DNA from: Sycobia sp. Sy_11
Lineage: Eukaryota; Arthropoda; Insecta; Hymenoptera; Epichrysomallidae
DNA length: 64,000 nucleotides
Reading direction: 5' to 3'
Assembly: GCA_018907035.1 (NCBI GenBank)
Contig: JACCIC010000002.1
Span: forward strand, 563,001 to 627,000
How positions within the stretch are numbered: position 1 is the first letter of the stretch; each line of letters starts with the position of its first letter. Made by a program: the position numbers and the translations under genes. Positions 1 through 12,100 of this stretch are shown in pieces. The notes under the pieces are model-generated. The model had not been told where the DNA came from, searched no databases, and saw only the letters and a list, made by a program, of their open reading frames with translations.

Positions 1-598
1 GCAAACAAATCGATGTATTAGCCTCTTTTTGAAAACTGTTCCATACAGTAAAGATAACATTCTAATTCATTATTATTGTTAGGTTAAATTTTATATAAAT
101 TTGGATTACTTTCTACGAAATTTTTTATAATTAAAAAGAAAAATAGCTTTTTTATAATTAAAAAAATGTTATAAATTAATTTTGTTTTAATACAATTAAA
201 AATATTTAACATGAAATTTTTACTGAAAAAATTGATCATTTTTATCGTATTGTTTTGAATTTGCTTGACCACAATGATCTTTAAATTGTTCACGTGGCTC
301 AAAAATTCCATTTTTAATATGGCAAGTTGGTTCAAGTCAAATGTATATTACAACAGTGACTAGATTAACTTGCGCTTCAATAAAAACAAAAAAAAACATT
401 AGAAGAAAATATTGAAAAAGACAATTGCAATAGCAGGAAATTCTAATATAATATAATTTCTCTATAATAAAAAAAGCTATAATTTTTCCAATAATTGAAT
501 TATTGCATTATAAAACTTTATAAGCTGGCTGATCTTTGAAATCTATCTTGATCTCTGTAGAGCAGTCACAGAATAAAATAAAAAAAAATGTAACTTAC
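1..598 (-). other. Intron of the SCAF4/8 gene reaching the left edge
   Basis: After the donor at 598-593 the sequence to the window edge is very AT-rich. I see no reading frame with family similarity and no good acceptor followed by coding sequence, so the next exon is probably outside the window. Confidence 0.6.
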
Positions 599-3500
599 CA
601 GTGGAATTGCTTTTGTCGGAGGGAGCGGCGGGCGCGGGCATGGGTATTTGTGTTAATAAACTAACTCCAACATTGGCACCAAATGGAGAATTAACAGGTG
701 CTTGCATCATTGACTGCATCATACCAGGTGGTCCCATCAAACCTTGCATATTAGGTGGAGGTACGCCTATAGGTACATTTGGCATTAAGCCTGGCGGTAT
801 TTGCAGACCCATCGGACCTAACATTCCTGCTTTAAATAAAATGAAAATATATAAAATTAAAATTTTTTTAAACTATAATATTTATTAATGTTTATATTAT
901 ACGTGCAATTTCTAATATAGTAAAACTTATTTTGATGTTATTATCATATGTTACAAAATTTTTATAATAAGGTATTATACCTTGAAAGTGATCATAAATT
1001 GCATAATGCAGTTTCATCAATGTATGTGATATAAAAAAACCATTAATTATGATTACTAATGATTTATGTAAAAGCAAAAGTTGAATAAAAGAAATAATTT
1101 ATTAATTATACTGTATTCTACAACTAAAACTTAAAAAAATATTACAGAATTTTATAAAACTTATTTTGAACTTATTTGAATTTAGTTTGAACTTATTCAA
1201 GTATCCAGAATGAAAATCGACGTTTAAAAAATATATAGACTTACGAGGCATTGTAAAACCTGGTGGCATCATTTGTAATTGATTAGGCGGCGGTAAAAGA
1301 GGAGCTTGAGCAGGTGGACCAGGTCTTATTGGAGGAGGTTGACTTGTATCAACTATCTGAGGTGCTGCAGCAGTTGTAGGTGGTTGTTGAGGTGGTGGCT
1401 GCTGCTGTTGCTGCTGCTGTTGCTGCTTTACAATATTATCTACCACAGTAGGTATCGTCGAACTTTGATTTGATGTCATTTTTATTGGTTCATTCTCTGA
1501 CGAACGTTTTCTCCTTCCTACAATGAAAACAAAAATAGTTTTAATACTTTTGATATTATTACTTATTTCCTATCATGTATTTGATGATTGATTAATTATT
1601 TACTGCTCTCTAGATTCACGTTATTCAAATATAATATCAACAATATTTTATCTTTTCAATTTCCTATTACTCTAGTTCATTAATTATTCATTGAGTAAGT
1701 AGTATGACTTCTCTATTCTAATTATTTTCTATACTTCAAATATTTTTCATTTTTAATAATAGGTATTCCATTTTCTATGTGACAATGAATGATAATGATT
1801 TTATATAGAAAATGGTGTATGTTGCAAAAAAGACAATAACGAAGACTGATTATGTTTGTTGACAAAGAATGTACATAAACTGACAAACACATACACGTAC
1901 ACAGACACTCAGTCACCATAGCATGTACAAAATAAAATAATAATATTAATAATGTTTCTCTATTGTAGTTTTTTAGTTCAAATATTATTCAAATACGATT
2001 TATTTAGAAGAACTAGTTTTACCTCTTAATCTGGGAGGCATTGAATCCTCATCAATCATTCCTCCCTCTTCAAGGTATTCGAGTTCATGATCTGAAATAT
2101 TATTGAGTTTATTCCAAGGTATATAACTGACACCAAGCTCAACTTCCCAGTAGTCTTTCCAATCTTTTCCTTTCACACCTTTGCCCGGTGCCCATGCCAA
2201 CTGAAAATTAATAGTGAGTTTCATAATTGCTATCTTGTAATCAAAGTATTTAATTTCTATTGACGACATTCTTATGATTTAATAACTTGTATAAAGTGTT
2301 TTATAAAAATTTTATTAATAAATGAATACACTAACAAAATTATAGAAACTACATATATATTTATTCACTCATAAAACAAAGGTGAATTAATTATTTCAAA
2401 CGATAATATCCAATTTTTATAATTACTAGTTTGGAAATATGTATGAACTAAACTAAATCTATTTATTTTAAGTAACAGTCTAGTGTGTTATTTTAGTTTT
2501 TTTTTTTTATTTTTATATAATTTTTTTTCCTTGAACACTTGATTATGTTTAATTAGTATGAATATTTACCGTTATGGCTTTTCCTTGCATTTTGTAGTTT
2601 TTCAATTTTGTAAGAGCTCTGTATGCATCTTGGCGCCTATTCATACAAATAAAAGCGCAACCTCTTGGAGAAATCAGATCTATGCTCACAATATCACCCA
2701 ATTCTCCAAAAGTATCAGATAGTTCCTCTTGATGAACTAATTTTGACAAATGACCTACCCACAGCGTCGTACTGCATACTGAAACGAAATTCAATTTGAT
2801 TAATATATCAAGCACAATTATTCCCAACATTATTTGTATAAAATGAGAAATTAATAAATTTGATAACTTAAACGTTTCCAAAAAATAGATACTTTATTTT
2901 TGTTATAATGATGATTTATAAAAACATACTGAAATATTCATATATTTTTTTACAGTTGTCCATCATAATATTCTTTAACAAAATTGAATACACAACGTAC
3001 CACTCATTTTATCCCTAATTAAAGGAGGAAGACCACGTTTTCGACGTTCACGTTCCTTTTCCTTTTCTTCTTCATTAAACTTCTCTCTGCTTCCATCACG
3101 TTTTCTATCACTTCTATCATTTCTATCATTCCTGTCATTTCTATCATTTCTGTCATTTCTATCTCTTGACCGAGATCTAAAGCAATAAAACAAAGACATA
3201 AATTATAAATAATAAATATAAAAGGTGGCATACATTTAATAAAAAATGCCGAAAACTTAATCAAAAACAGTTGAAAATGAAATATTTGAAAATATAAAGC
3301 TATATTTATTTTTAGTGTCAGAGCAATTGTTTGATATAGATTATTTAAAAAATCAGTAAGAAAAATTTTAATTACCTTCGTCGCCTGGATCGAGATCTGG
3401 ACCTAGTTCTTGATCGAGATTTTCTGTCTCTATCACGTCCTCTATCTCGATCTCGATGTCTAGGTGACCTGGATCTACTGTGTCGTCTATACCGATCAGG

Positions 3501-6500
3501 TGATCTACTTACTGATCTTGGTGGTTCGCAAGTTACAATTTCAACACTACTTTCCCGCCTTTGAATATTACTATTAATGGAACAGATAAAACTTTAAATA
3601 ATGCTACCTTTATGAGTTTCTAAATTTACGAGCTAACAATATAGTTTTTACGACATACTTATCCTCAACCTGTGGACTTTGGAGTGTTACAAGATTTGGT
3701 ACAACAGTAGGTTGCCTAAGAAGCGGTGGTGGTTGAGATACGAACGGCATGGCAGGGGGATGATAACCAGGTGGTGGTTGACTCATGTCTGGCTGTTGCA
3801 TCATTACTACTGGATTCATAGCGACCGCAGCAAATGGTACAACTGGTGGAGGTGGAGGTGGTGGAGGAGCTACTGTTGAAATTACCGGCTTCATTACATC
3901 AGATGGTTTTAGCTCGCATTCCGACGCGAAGGGCAAAGACTGTTGAATAAAAATACATATGATAATAAAAAATCCTTTAGAAATGTTGATATTTTTTAAT
4001 ATCCAATGAATTGAATAAAATTAAGTTTTATTCAAAATTATTTTTCATATAATTGTGTAGTAAACAATTTTGTATATTTTTACAAATTTCTTGTAATATT
4101 CAAAATAGAATAAAAATGTGCTTACTTGTACTGTTTGAGCTAAATGCTTATCGAATTCTTCCTCTTGTTGTTTCATTTGTTGCAATTTTCTCATTTTTTC
4201 ATCCATTTCTTGTTGAATGGTATTGGAACTATTTTGAACAGCCTGCTGCAATGTTTGTAGTTGCCTCAGAACCTATTATGATGAAAGCATAAACATTATT
4301 ATTATTTTATTCTCAACATTCTGACTCTAATCTATTTATAAATTATTACAATTATTTTTAAAATGCATAAAATAGATTTAAAAAAAAAACATTTCCTCTT
4401 AAGTATTGAAAAGGTAAGGATATGAATGCAACGTTTTTAATAATATTTTGTCAAAGGTCCAATATAGTTACTAGTTTAGATGAGTTCTTAATTACTGAAA
4501 ATAATATGTATCACCTATACATTCTAATTTAAAATGTCAAAAATGACATTGTGAATATAAATTTGCTATTCTTTTTTCACAGAATATAAATATTTTGTTC
4601 AATTGGACTATTTCTTATTTTATCCTCGTAGTAGATAAGAACATATTAAATAAAAAAACTATGTACTTCTGGATTTGCAAGAAGAAGACCAAGGCTTTCA
4701 AGGTTATTGGTTGCAGTTGCAATTGCTGAGTGTTGGTTCATAACGGCTTGGTTCATCTTAGGCGAAGTTGCTACTTGAACATCATCATCTTCCTCTTCAC
4801 CATAATCAAAGTCCAAAAGTTTCTTATCAAACTTTACCGAACTTTGAGTTGCCTCATTAGCTGCCTCTTGTTTTTTTAAGAGAAGTTGCTGTAAATGCTG
4901 CAATTGATCAAGGAATGAAACGCCCATTTGATTCGTACCGACCTGCCCCTATTAGACAAAAGGTATTTTATTCATAATTAAATTAATTATTTTTAATACT
5001 TTTCTTCTTCTCCAAAAATTTAATTTCATAATAAAATCAATATGAATGCGACATGTAGGAGCAAAGTCTAAAAAAGTAAGTAAGAATAAATCAGCAAAGC
5101 AACATCATAAAGTTAGTTATTACTAATAATAATAATAGTAACAAGGGATGCTGATTTATGGATTTTACATGCACGTTGTCAATTTTCAGTTAACACTTAA
5201 TATCTTTAATTCATTATAATTATTTCGTATTTAATACTTTCTCTCTATTTAGGCCAACAGGTCGTAATACAAAACTATATGTATACATATGTATATATAT
5301 ATAAATCAATAATTTGATAAAAACCTTATAATATATATTTAATTTATTCCATATAACGTGAAAATACAATACGAAAGTACAAATATGTATAAATATTATA
5401 GTGTCTATATAAAATTTGTATAAATAATTAATAATATATTTTTAAAGCAAAACATAAATCATACTTGTCTATAAATATACAAAATGCTTTTTTATTCAAA
5501 CATCTTATATTTTAAAAGTGAAACATTTTCAATTAATATAAAAAAAGATTCTATTAAAGTTTTATTAAATTTTCCCTTTTTTACAGATTAATTTAAAAAT
5601 AATATTGAGTTTTTTTTATATCAACCAAACAGAAATTGAAACAATAAAAACATTGAAATCCATATAATAACTACCAAAGAATAAGCTAAGATAGAAAACA
5701 TAAATAAAGCAATATAATTAGCAAGCAATTAAATGATATAACAAATTAGTTTTAAATTCTCTTAGTGAAAATTTAACTACTTCTGCTTACCAATAACTTG
5801 TTAGCATTTACTATATTTGCTGTCTCTGCTTTTGTCTGTGCCAACCAGGCTGGATCTATAGGTTTTGCATTTGAAAAGAGTTTTTGGTCCTTTGGTGTAT
5901 TTTTGGCAGTAGATGGTGAGGTCTTTGACGTAGCACTTATATTAGATAAATTATTACCTGTTGAAGCAAGTAAAATACCTAAAATAAAAGTTACACAAAA
6001 TTATATCTTTTCTCGAACAACGTATTTATTAAATGCTTGAATCCTTGCCATTTGTTTGTTCCTTATGCAAAGGATGATTAGGATCAACTAGATCAAACAG
6101 TGGTTGAATAACCTCTGGTGGAAAAACAGCATTCTTCTGCCACAGGTTAAGCACCCTAATAACTTTACTCTTATCCTCTGGTGGACATTTTAAAAGATTT
6201 AAAAATGTAGTTTGCATATTTTTGGCAAATCTGGGTGCAAATACATCTTTTTCTGTGCCAAATTGATGCCTTGATTGCCTTACGATTGAGTCTATGACGT
6301 ATAATCCTGGAACTTTGTATTCTGCTTTGCACTGCAATACATAAAAACAATTTAGTAAGCTATCATATTTTAACTTATATTGACAAATTATTCTGATAAA
6401 ATTAAATTTAATAAACTGCATAGTTTTAAAATATATTAAAATTTTTTATTTACTTAGAAGTTAAAACTATTGTAAAGTATGTATTATGTAATAAATTGTA

Positions 6501-7169
6501 TACTTTTATTAGATTAAATAGTGTTATAAGGATTCAAATCTGGAATTTCAATTACTATATATTTTTTATATTTGATCCCTATTACAATGCTTATATGGTT
6601 TACGTTAAATAATATACAATGATATTTGTATACAAAATTTTACTGCAGTAAAATATATACATTAAGGAAAGCTTTAAAATATTTAACTATATTATTTGTT
6701 AGTTTATTAAATAGAAATTAAAAAACTAATATACTAACTTTTTGAATAAACTTTTCGACACTTTGCACAACATGTTTGTAAAATTTGATGGCTTTGATGG
6801 CACCTCGAGTGAGCGAATTCATCTTGGCCTTTGAAATTGGAGGTTTGACATCGTAGAGACCGGAAAGCTACAAAAATACAGTTCTCATTAAAATATCTCT
6901 TCTATAATAAGTTTATGTACTTTTATTCAAATTATTGAAGATAAAATGGTCAAAAGAAAGCACCAAGCAATGGTGCCTTGCTCTCATGCCATGCTCCACC
7001 AGGCTCATTGGCAATGCATTGATGAAATTCACCCATTAAACTAATTGAAGCCTGGTAGCACAAATATTCAAGCATGCATGATAAGTATTTATTCGATTAT
7101 TAATAGGCTACTTCTAAATAACAGAGTAAAAATACTCACCTCCGCATTGAAGGCTTTGACGGCGTCCAT
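599..7169 (-). CDS. SCAF4/8: SCAF4/SCAF8-like CTD-interacting SR-related factor (partial, 3' end off window)
   Basis: Thirteen exons are read on the minus strand: 7169-7140, 6867-6739, 6331-6049, 5978-5791, 4948-4667, 4272-4126, 3939-3659, 3558-3376, 3176-3001, 2778-2570, 2200-2023, 1517-1245 and 829-599. All phases agree and give about 863 residues; the last exon ends in a phase-1 donor, so more exons lie left of the window. Residues 1-140 form the CTD-interacting domain: the start MDAVKAFNAE and the motif YKVPGLYVIDSIVRQSRHQF are typical of the family. A Met/Gln/Pro-rich middle follows, then an RS/NDR-rich stretch (about 448-566), an RRM (about 568-640, with TTLWVGHL and SPRGCAFICM), the family-specific block after it (WAPGKGVKGKDWKDYWEVEL) and a Gln/Pro/Met-rich tail. 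Known members bind phosphorylated RNA polymerase II CTD and suppress premature polyadenylation in the nucleus. Intron 3 appears to start with GC instead of GT. SCAF4 and SCAF8 cannot be separated, as expected of a single invertebrate orthologue. Confidence 0.95.
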
Positions 7170-7443
7170 GATTCGTGGTTTGGCTGATCCTCGTCGCGCA
7201 GTCGCGAGCGGCAAGCATCGGGCGACGCTTGCTTGCTACCCTTGGGGTCAATCCCTTAGCCTCTCTACTTCGGCAGCGCTTTCAGTGCCTCATAAAACAG
7301 AAGGTGACTTGCACACGCGAGCGGTGCACAATCCAGCACGAGGAAGAGGGAAACACGCACCTGCAGAGTAACAGTTTCGTCTCGAGGAATCACGAGAGCA
7401 CACTTTATTCTATTCTATCTCTTCTTTCTCTCTCTCTCTCTCT

Positions 7444-7489
<46 letters not shown>

Positions 7490-8160
7490 TTCCCTCTCTC
7501 TCGATCTCTGTACGTGCTGCGTGCGACGTGCGTGTGTGTGCGTATGCCTGTACGTGGAGGGGCTACGGGGCCACTGCGGTTATATACTGGTATTTTTTCA
7601 GGCTCTGCCTTCTGTACTCTCTCGTTTCACCCTTTACCGGTAGCACTTTTCCTGCAGAAGTACCCCGCTGCATTCGCGATCAGCGATGCATATTTGATGG
7701 TCGCACGCGCACGTTGCTCCGTTGCTCGTTTCCTCAAAGAGATTTGCTTCTTTCTCAATGTGTAGCACTCGCTCTCGCGCTTGTAATCGAGAGGAGGAAC
7801 GGAGGAACGAGGAAGCAAGAACTGCTCAAGTGTTCATGTTCGAGACCGGGCTCCGGGCTTCGCAAGGGAGAGAGCGAGATAGCTGAAGCCATGATATTAG
7901 TATCCAAAATGGCGCCGGCACTCGGATGCGCACACGGCTGCTGCTAATTGGCACAAAACGTAAAGTCAACGTTATGCGCATGAAGGAGTGGGGCTACGGG
8001 AGTAAGAAATAAATTCGCCCAACGCGGTGGTGTGGTACACGGCACATCCCGGCATGCAACGCGCTCGGTAACCGCCATCGAGAAATTCCCTGCGCAATTG
8101 CGGCAAATCAGAAAAGGAAAGAGATACGCGGGAGAGTGAAAAGTCTACGGACGTTTAAAT
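7170..8160 (-). promoter_or_regulatory. CpG-rich upstream/5'UTR zone of SCAF4/8
   Basis: This roughly 1-kb block directly upstream of the SCAF4/8 start codon is much richer in G+C and CpG than its surroundings and includes a long CT tract. Composition falls back to AT-rich around 8160. The position suggests promoter plus 5'UTR. I cannot place a transcription start, and no clear TATA box stands out. The open frames here are by-products of low stop-codon density. Confidence 0.5.
7421..7512. repeat. (CT)n microsatellite
   Basis: About 90 bases of CT dinucleotides with a few CCC and TTT interruptions, in the 5' flank of SCAF4/8. On the gene's strand it reads as a GA tract. Confidence 0.95.
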
Positions 8161-8554
8161 AATCTTATTTAAGTTATGAATTCTAGTTTCGTTGTCGCGT
8201 GGAATTAAATTACATAAAACTATCAAAAATTCTATAAGTTACAATTATTGTTTCTATATAAAAACAATATGTACTTATAATTAAAGATTTGTGTTGTATA
8301 TACACGTGTTATCGTTCAATGTAAAGACAACACTACATCTTATTTATTAAGTACATATCTTTTTTACTGAGTACATTTATAAAAGCATAGTTCTAATTAT
8401 TTAACAATTATACTATTGATTGTTAATTATTTCAGATACACCATTTTCCAATAAATGATAGGTAAACTTATAGTATATAAGAAAATATAATTTTGGATTT
8501 ACATGATATTACAGCATCTTATTTCATACCAAATTTTATATTATAAGTAAAATT

Positions 8555-8640
8555 ATGAATTGTACTTATGTCGACTGTTCTTAATTAAATTAATAAATAT
8601 TTTATGAATAAAAAGTAAGATCGATAAAAATATTTATTAA
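8555..8640 (-). mobile_element. Unnamed retroposon family, short internally deleted copy A1
   Basis: Read on the minus strand, this copy has the same terminus as the others (GTCGACATAAGTACAATT) and both arms of the inverted repeat around TTAATAAATATTTT, but almost no interior, so it is only about 86 bases. The flanks carry an imperfect 11-base repeat (minus strand TTTGACTTGTA and TTTTACTTATA, 9 of 11 matching) that could be an aged target duplication. It lies about 40 bases from the next copy, in opposite orientation. Confidence 0.6.
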
Positions 8641-8683
8641 TACAAGTCAAACATTTGATTTAAATAAAGTAATTTTAATATTA

Positions 8684-9135
8684 AATTAATAAATATTTTT
8701 ATCGGTATTACAGTCTTTATATGATATATTAGCTAAAATAATGACAGTCAGACTATCCTTGTTTATGTTTACCTCCGTAGAATCTGAAATAAAACTTATT
8801 ACTACAATAAATTATATCAGAAAATTAAAAATAAAAATATAAAATAAAAATAAAATAAAATTAATAATAAAATACAAATAAAAATATAATAATAAGTAAA
8901 ATAAAAATAATAAAAGTACTATTCTATGTTAGTAAAGGACAATCTGACTGCCCCCACCACCTTAAATTTAGAATTACCTCCTTGTATGACGTTTCGAACC
9001 GTTACGGTCCATCCTTAGGAACTAAACTTATTATTTTAGCTAATATATGATATTATAAAGACTGTAAGACCGATAAAAATATTTATTAATTTAATTCAGA
9101 ACAGTCGACATAAGTACAATTTTTAATTTGAATTC
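8684..9135 (+). mobile_element. Unnamed retroposon family, longest copy A2 with perfect 14-bp target duplication
   Basis: This 452-base insertion is bounded by a perfect 14-base direct repeat, TAATTTTAATATTA, at 8670-8683 and 9136-9149. It begins AATTAATAAATATTTTTATC and ends with GTCGACATAAGTACAATT plus a short T/A-rich tail. Inside are inverted arms (ending GGTATTACAG on the left and CTGTAAGACC on the right), a conserved block GACAGTCAGACTATCCTTG, an A-rich simple stretch (about 8818-8918) and a block with TCTGACTGCCCCCACCACC. There is no coding capacity. Duplication length and fixed 3' terminus fit target-primed retrotransposition. Confidence 0.8.
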
Positions 9136-9149
9136 TAATTTTAATATTA

Positions 9150-12100
9150 AAAAATAAAAAAGTGTTATACATATTAATCATTAATTTTTTTTATATTAGA
9201 TATTAATTTCCGTTTCTTTTATTTTTCTTGTGACGTTTTAGAATTTGTAAGAGACGAATTTTTCTTCAATATGTATCTATTTAGAGTTTTAAACACTGCA
9301 TTATAGTTCGTAAAAATTATTATAACGAATAAAATAGTATTCAACATTCATTTTAAAATAATTTATAATGAATTTAATATTGTGTAAGTTAATAATTGTA
9401 GAAGAATAATAATTATTTATTTGTTAATTTATTTATCCATACTTCACTGACAAATAAATTTGTAAAAAAATTATATTATTAACTTATTGTTATATTTCTA
9501 TAAAATATCATAGTGTCAAATCAATAAAGTATAATTTCGAGAACTAAAATATATTTTCCTAATTCAAACAAAAAAAGCCTGGTTATAAGTGAAAATTTTT
9601 GTGTAGGCGTGCAGCTCGGTTGAAGTCCTTAACCATAACAATATTTAATGTAAAATAATTTATCTGTTACTAAAAAATATATGACAGTTAAAAATATATA
9701 GTAGTTTATTGCCATTGTTGTTGCTGTTGTTATTATTCAATTATAAGACATTGTTTAAAGAAGTTAACGAACAAACTCATTTTCAGTATAAAAGTTAGTC
9801 GAGTTCATGGGGAAACAGTCGCATAAGTGCGCTGCAAATCATCATACACGTAGCTCAATTTTTTAGTTCCAATTATATTAAAAGAATATAAAAATAGTAA
9901 AAAATAAAAAAAAATAGTTCTGCTGGATTGATATTTATTTCTGCCAGTGTAACTTCATCTGCAGCTTTTCAACAGCTGCGCGTCATATGTTCGCTCAAAT
10001 ACTTATCGCATATTATATCGAATAGAGATCGAAATAAAGAAAAAGGATTTTTTAACTTTAAACAGCTGTAAATATCGAGTTTGAATTATTTTGCAGGAAA
10101 ATGAAAAAAAGAACCTTTAATCCAAACATAAAGCATCTATTAAAATAATGTAGAGAACAATGTAAATGGTAAATATAAAAATACCTTATTACGTTTGATT
10201 GAAATAAAAGTCGACAGATAGTTGATGAAGCGGTATATATACAACTTACGAACAAGGTTACGAATACTTTGAACAGTTCATTTCATACGCCCAATTTTAA
10301 CGTGACACAACTTTTGATACGGCACGTACGCTTATTATTTTTACAGTTGTTATTATAAAGGCGTAGATCGGATACCTTCCCAAAATATGGCCACTCATCA
10401 TTCAATGGTTACGAAAAGTACAACAACAAACAAAATTGTACATATAAGTATAAAACACTACCATTACGACTCTTACAAATATCAGTATTTATGAAGACTG
10501 CGTTGATTGATTGAAGTAATCCGCTCTATCGATTCGGCTCTATTCTGACTCTAATACTCATCCAATTTTTGCTCTACGACAATCAAGTCCAGACAAGCAT
10601 ATGACCCGATATGACATATTCAGCATTCTTCTCCATCTATCGGCCTTGATTAACGGAGTTTGGCCGAATTCATCGGCGATATATGGAAGAGTTTATAATA
10701 AATGGAGTTAGTTTTTGTCGAAAGTTAAAGAAGGCGATGAGCTTATCGAATTCCGAACTCTTTTATCAGAGATTCAATTTTTACGTAAACTCAACGGAAA
10801 GTTATAAAGTTAAAAACTTTCGGTATATTTGAATGGTGGATAGGTCAAAGTGAGTTTATTCCACTTTTTGAATTTTTACTGAATTCAGGACTTTATATGT
10901 CCAATCGATAGAATTATAGAGATTGAGAGCAAATATAGGCTTGATTTATTACTTTATTTATTGATAAAACTATATATAGTATATAATTTTACTACCAATA
11001 AATTGATGTCAATAAAATAATAACCTTAATTAGTTTAAGTATAATTTTAAGTATATATAATACAACATTTATATAATAAAGTTTGTTTAAATAAAAACAG
11101 AATCGCTTAAAACTAGAATTGTATATTATTAATGTATTTTCTCTTGTCAGAAACTTTAATCAATAATTATTTTTGTTACATCTCACGTGAAAATATTGAG
11201 AAACATACAGGGAAAGGGTTAAATAAATTATTGAAGAATATTATATAACTTACATATTTGATATATTTTTAACAGATACATCTCTACATTTCTGCATAAT
11301 AGTTACCTGATGTTGCTCTTTGAACTCGATATTAAAATGCAATGTAATCTGTTTCATTCGATAGGTTGGAGCGATTTCCTCGATTTTAGATCTTATGGAC
11401 TTAGTTCTTTAGAAGGAAATCTATTGAATGTAAAGATTCGATAGAAGAAAAGAAGATGATTAGCTAGAAAGTACGTCTGAATGCTGTTAGAAATTTTTTG
11501 GCAATTTGTGAATTTTTCAAAAAGTCTAAACATCAATAAGAGTCTCAAAAATTCTGAAACAATTCGTAACGGATTCTTTGGCCAATTCTAATAATTTATT
11601 TTCTATGAAATTTTTCACGACATCAATCTATTTGAGTGAAAAATGAATAAATTTTATTCACTGCTTTTGTCTTTCTGAGCGATATTTAGGTGATCACGAG
11701 TTAGAATTTAACTTTTAGTCTTATACCATTTTGATGTCTGACAACCATAAATGTGAATTATTGCTATTTCAATATGTAAATTAAAATCGAACATTTTTTT
11801 TGACACATTCGTGCTTTTTTTACAAATAAAAATTGTAATATTGTAAGATTTGCGGTGTTTAAAAAAAAGTCCTCTCGGACTTTAAAGATTCAGAAATCTA
11901 ATCAAGTATAAATATCCAATAGTCGGATAGAATAAAAAATGGATCCAGTACTCTGATAGTGACAAAAAAGGAAATTGATTATTGATATATGAACGCTGTA
12001 AATTATATAAGAATGTGATATATTATTTATTTAGATGATTGATTACACTAATGGATCGAAATTTTAAACATTTAAGTTTCAGTAATTGTGTTAAAATTAC

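Noticed and set aside
601..888. Plus-strand open frame opposite the last SCAF4/8 exon
   Set aside because: It is the antisense shadow of a Gly/Pro/Met-rich exon that fits the gene in phase on the minus strand.
7175..7947. Long overlapping open frames on both strands upstream of SCAF4/8
   Set aside because: They run through a CT microsatellite and CpG-rich DNA where stop codons are rare; products are low-complexity and match no family.
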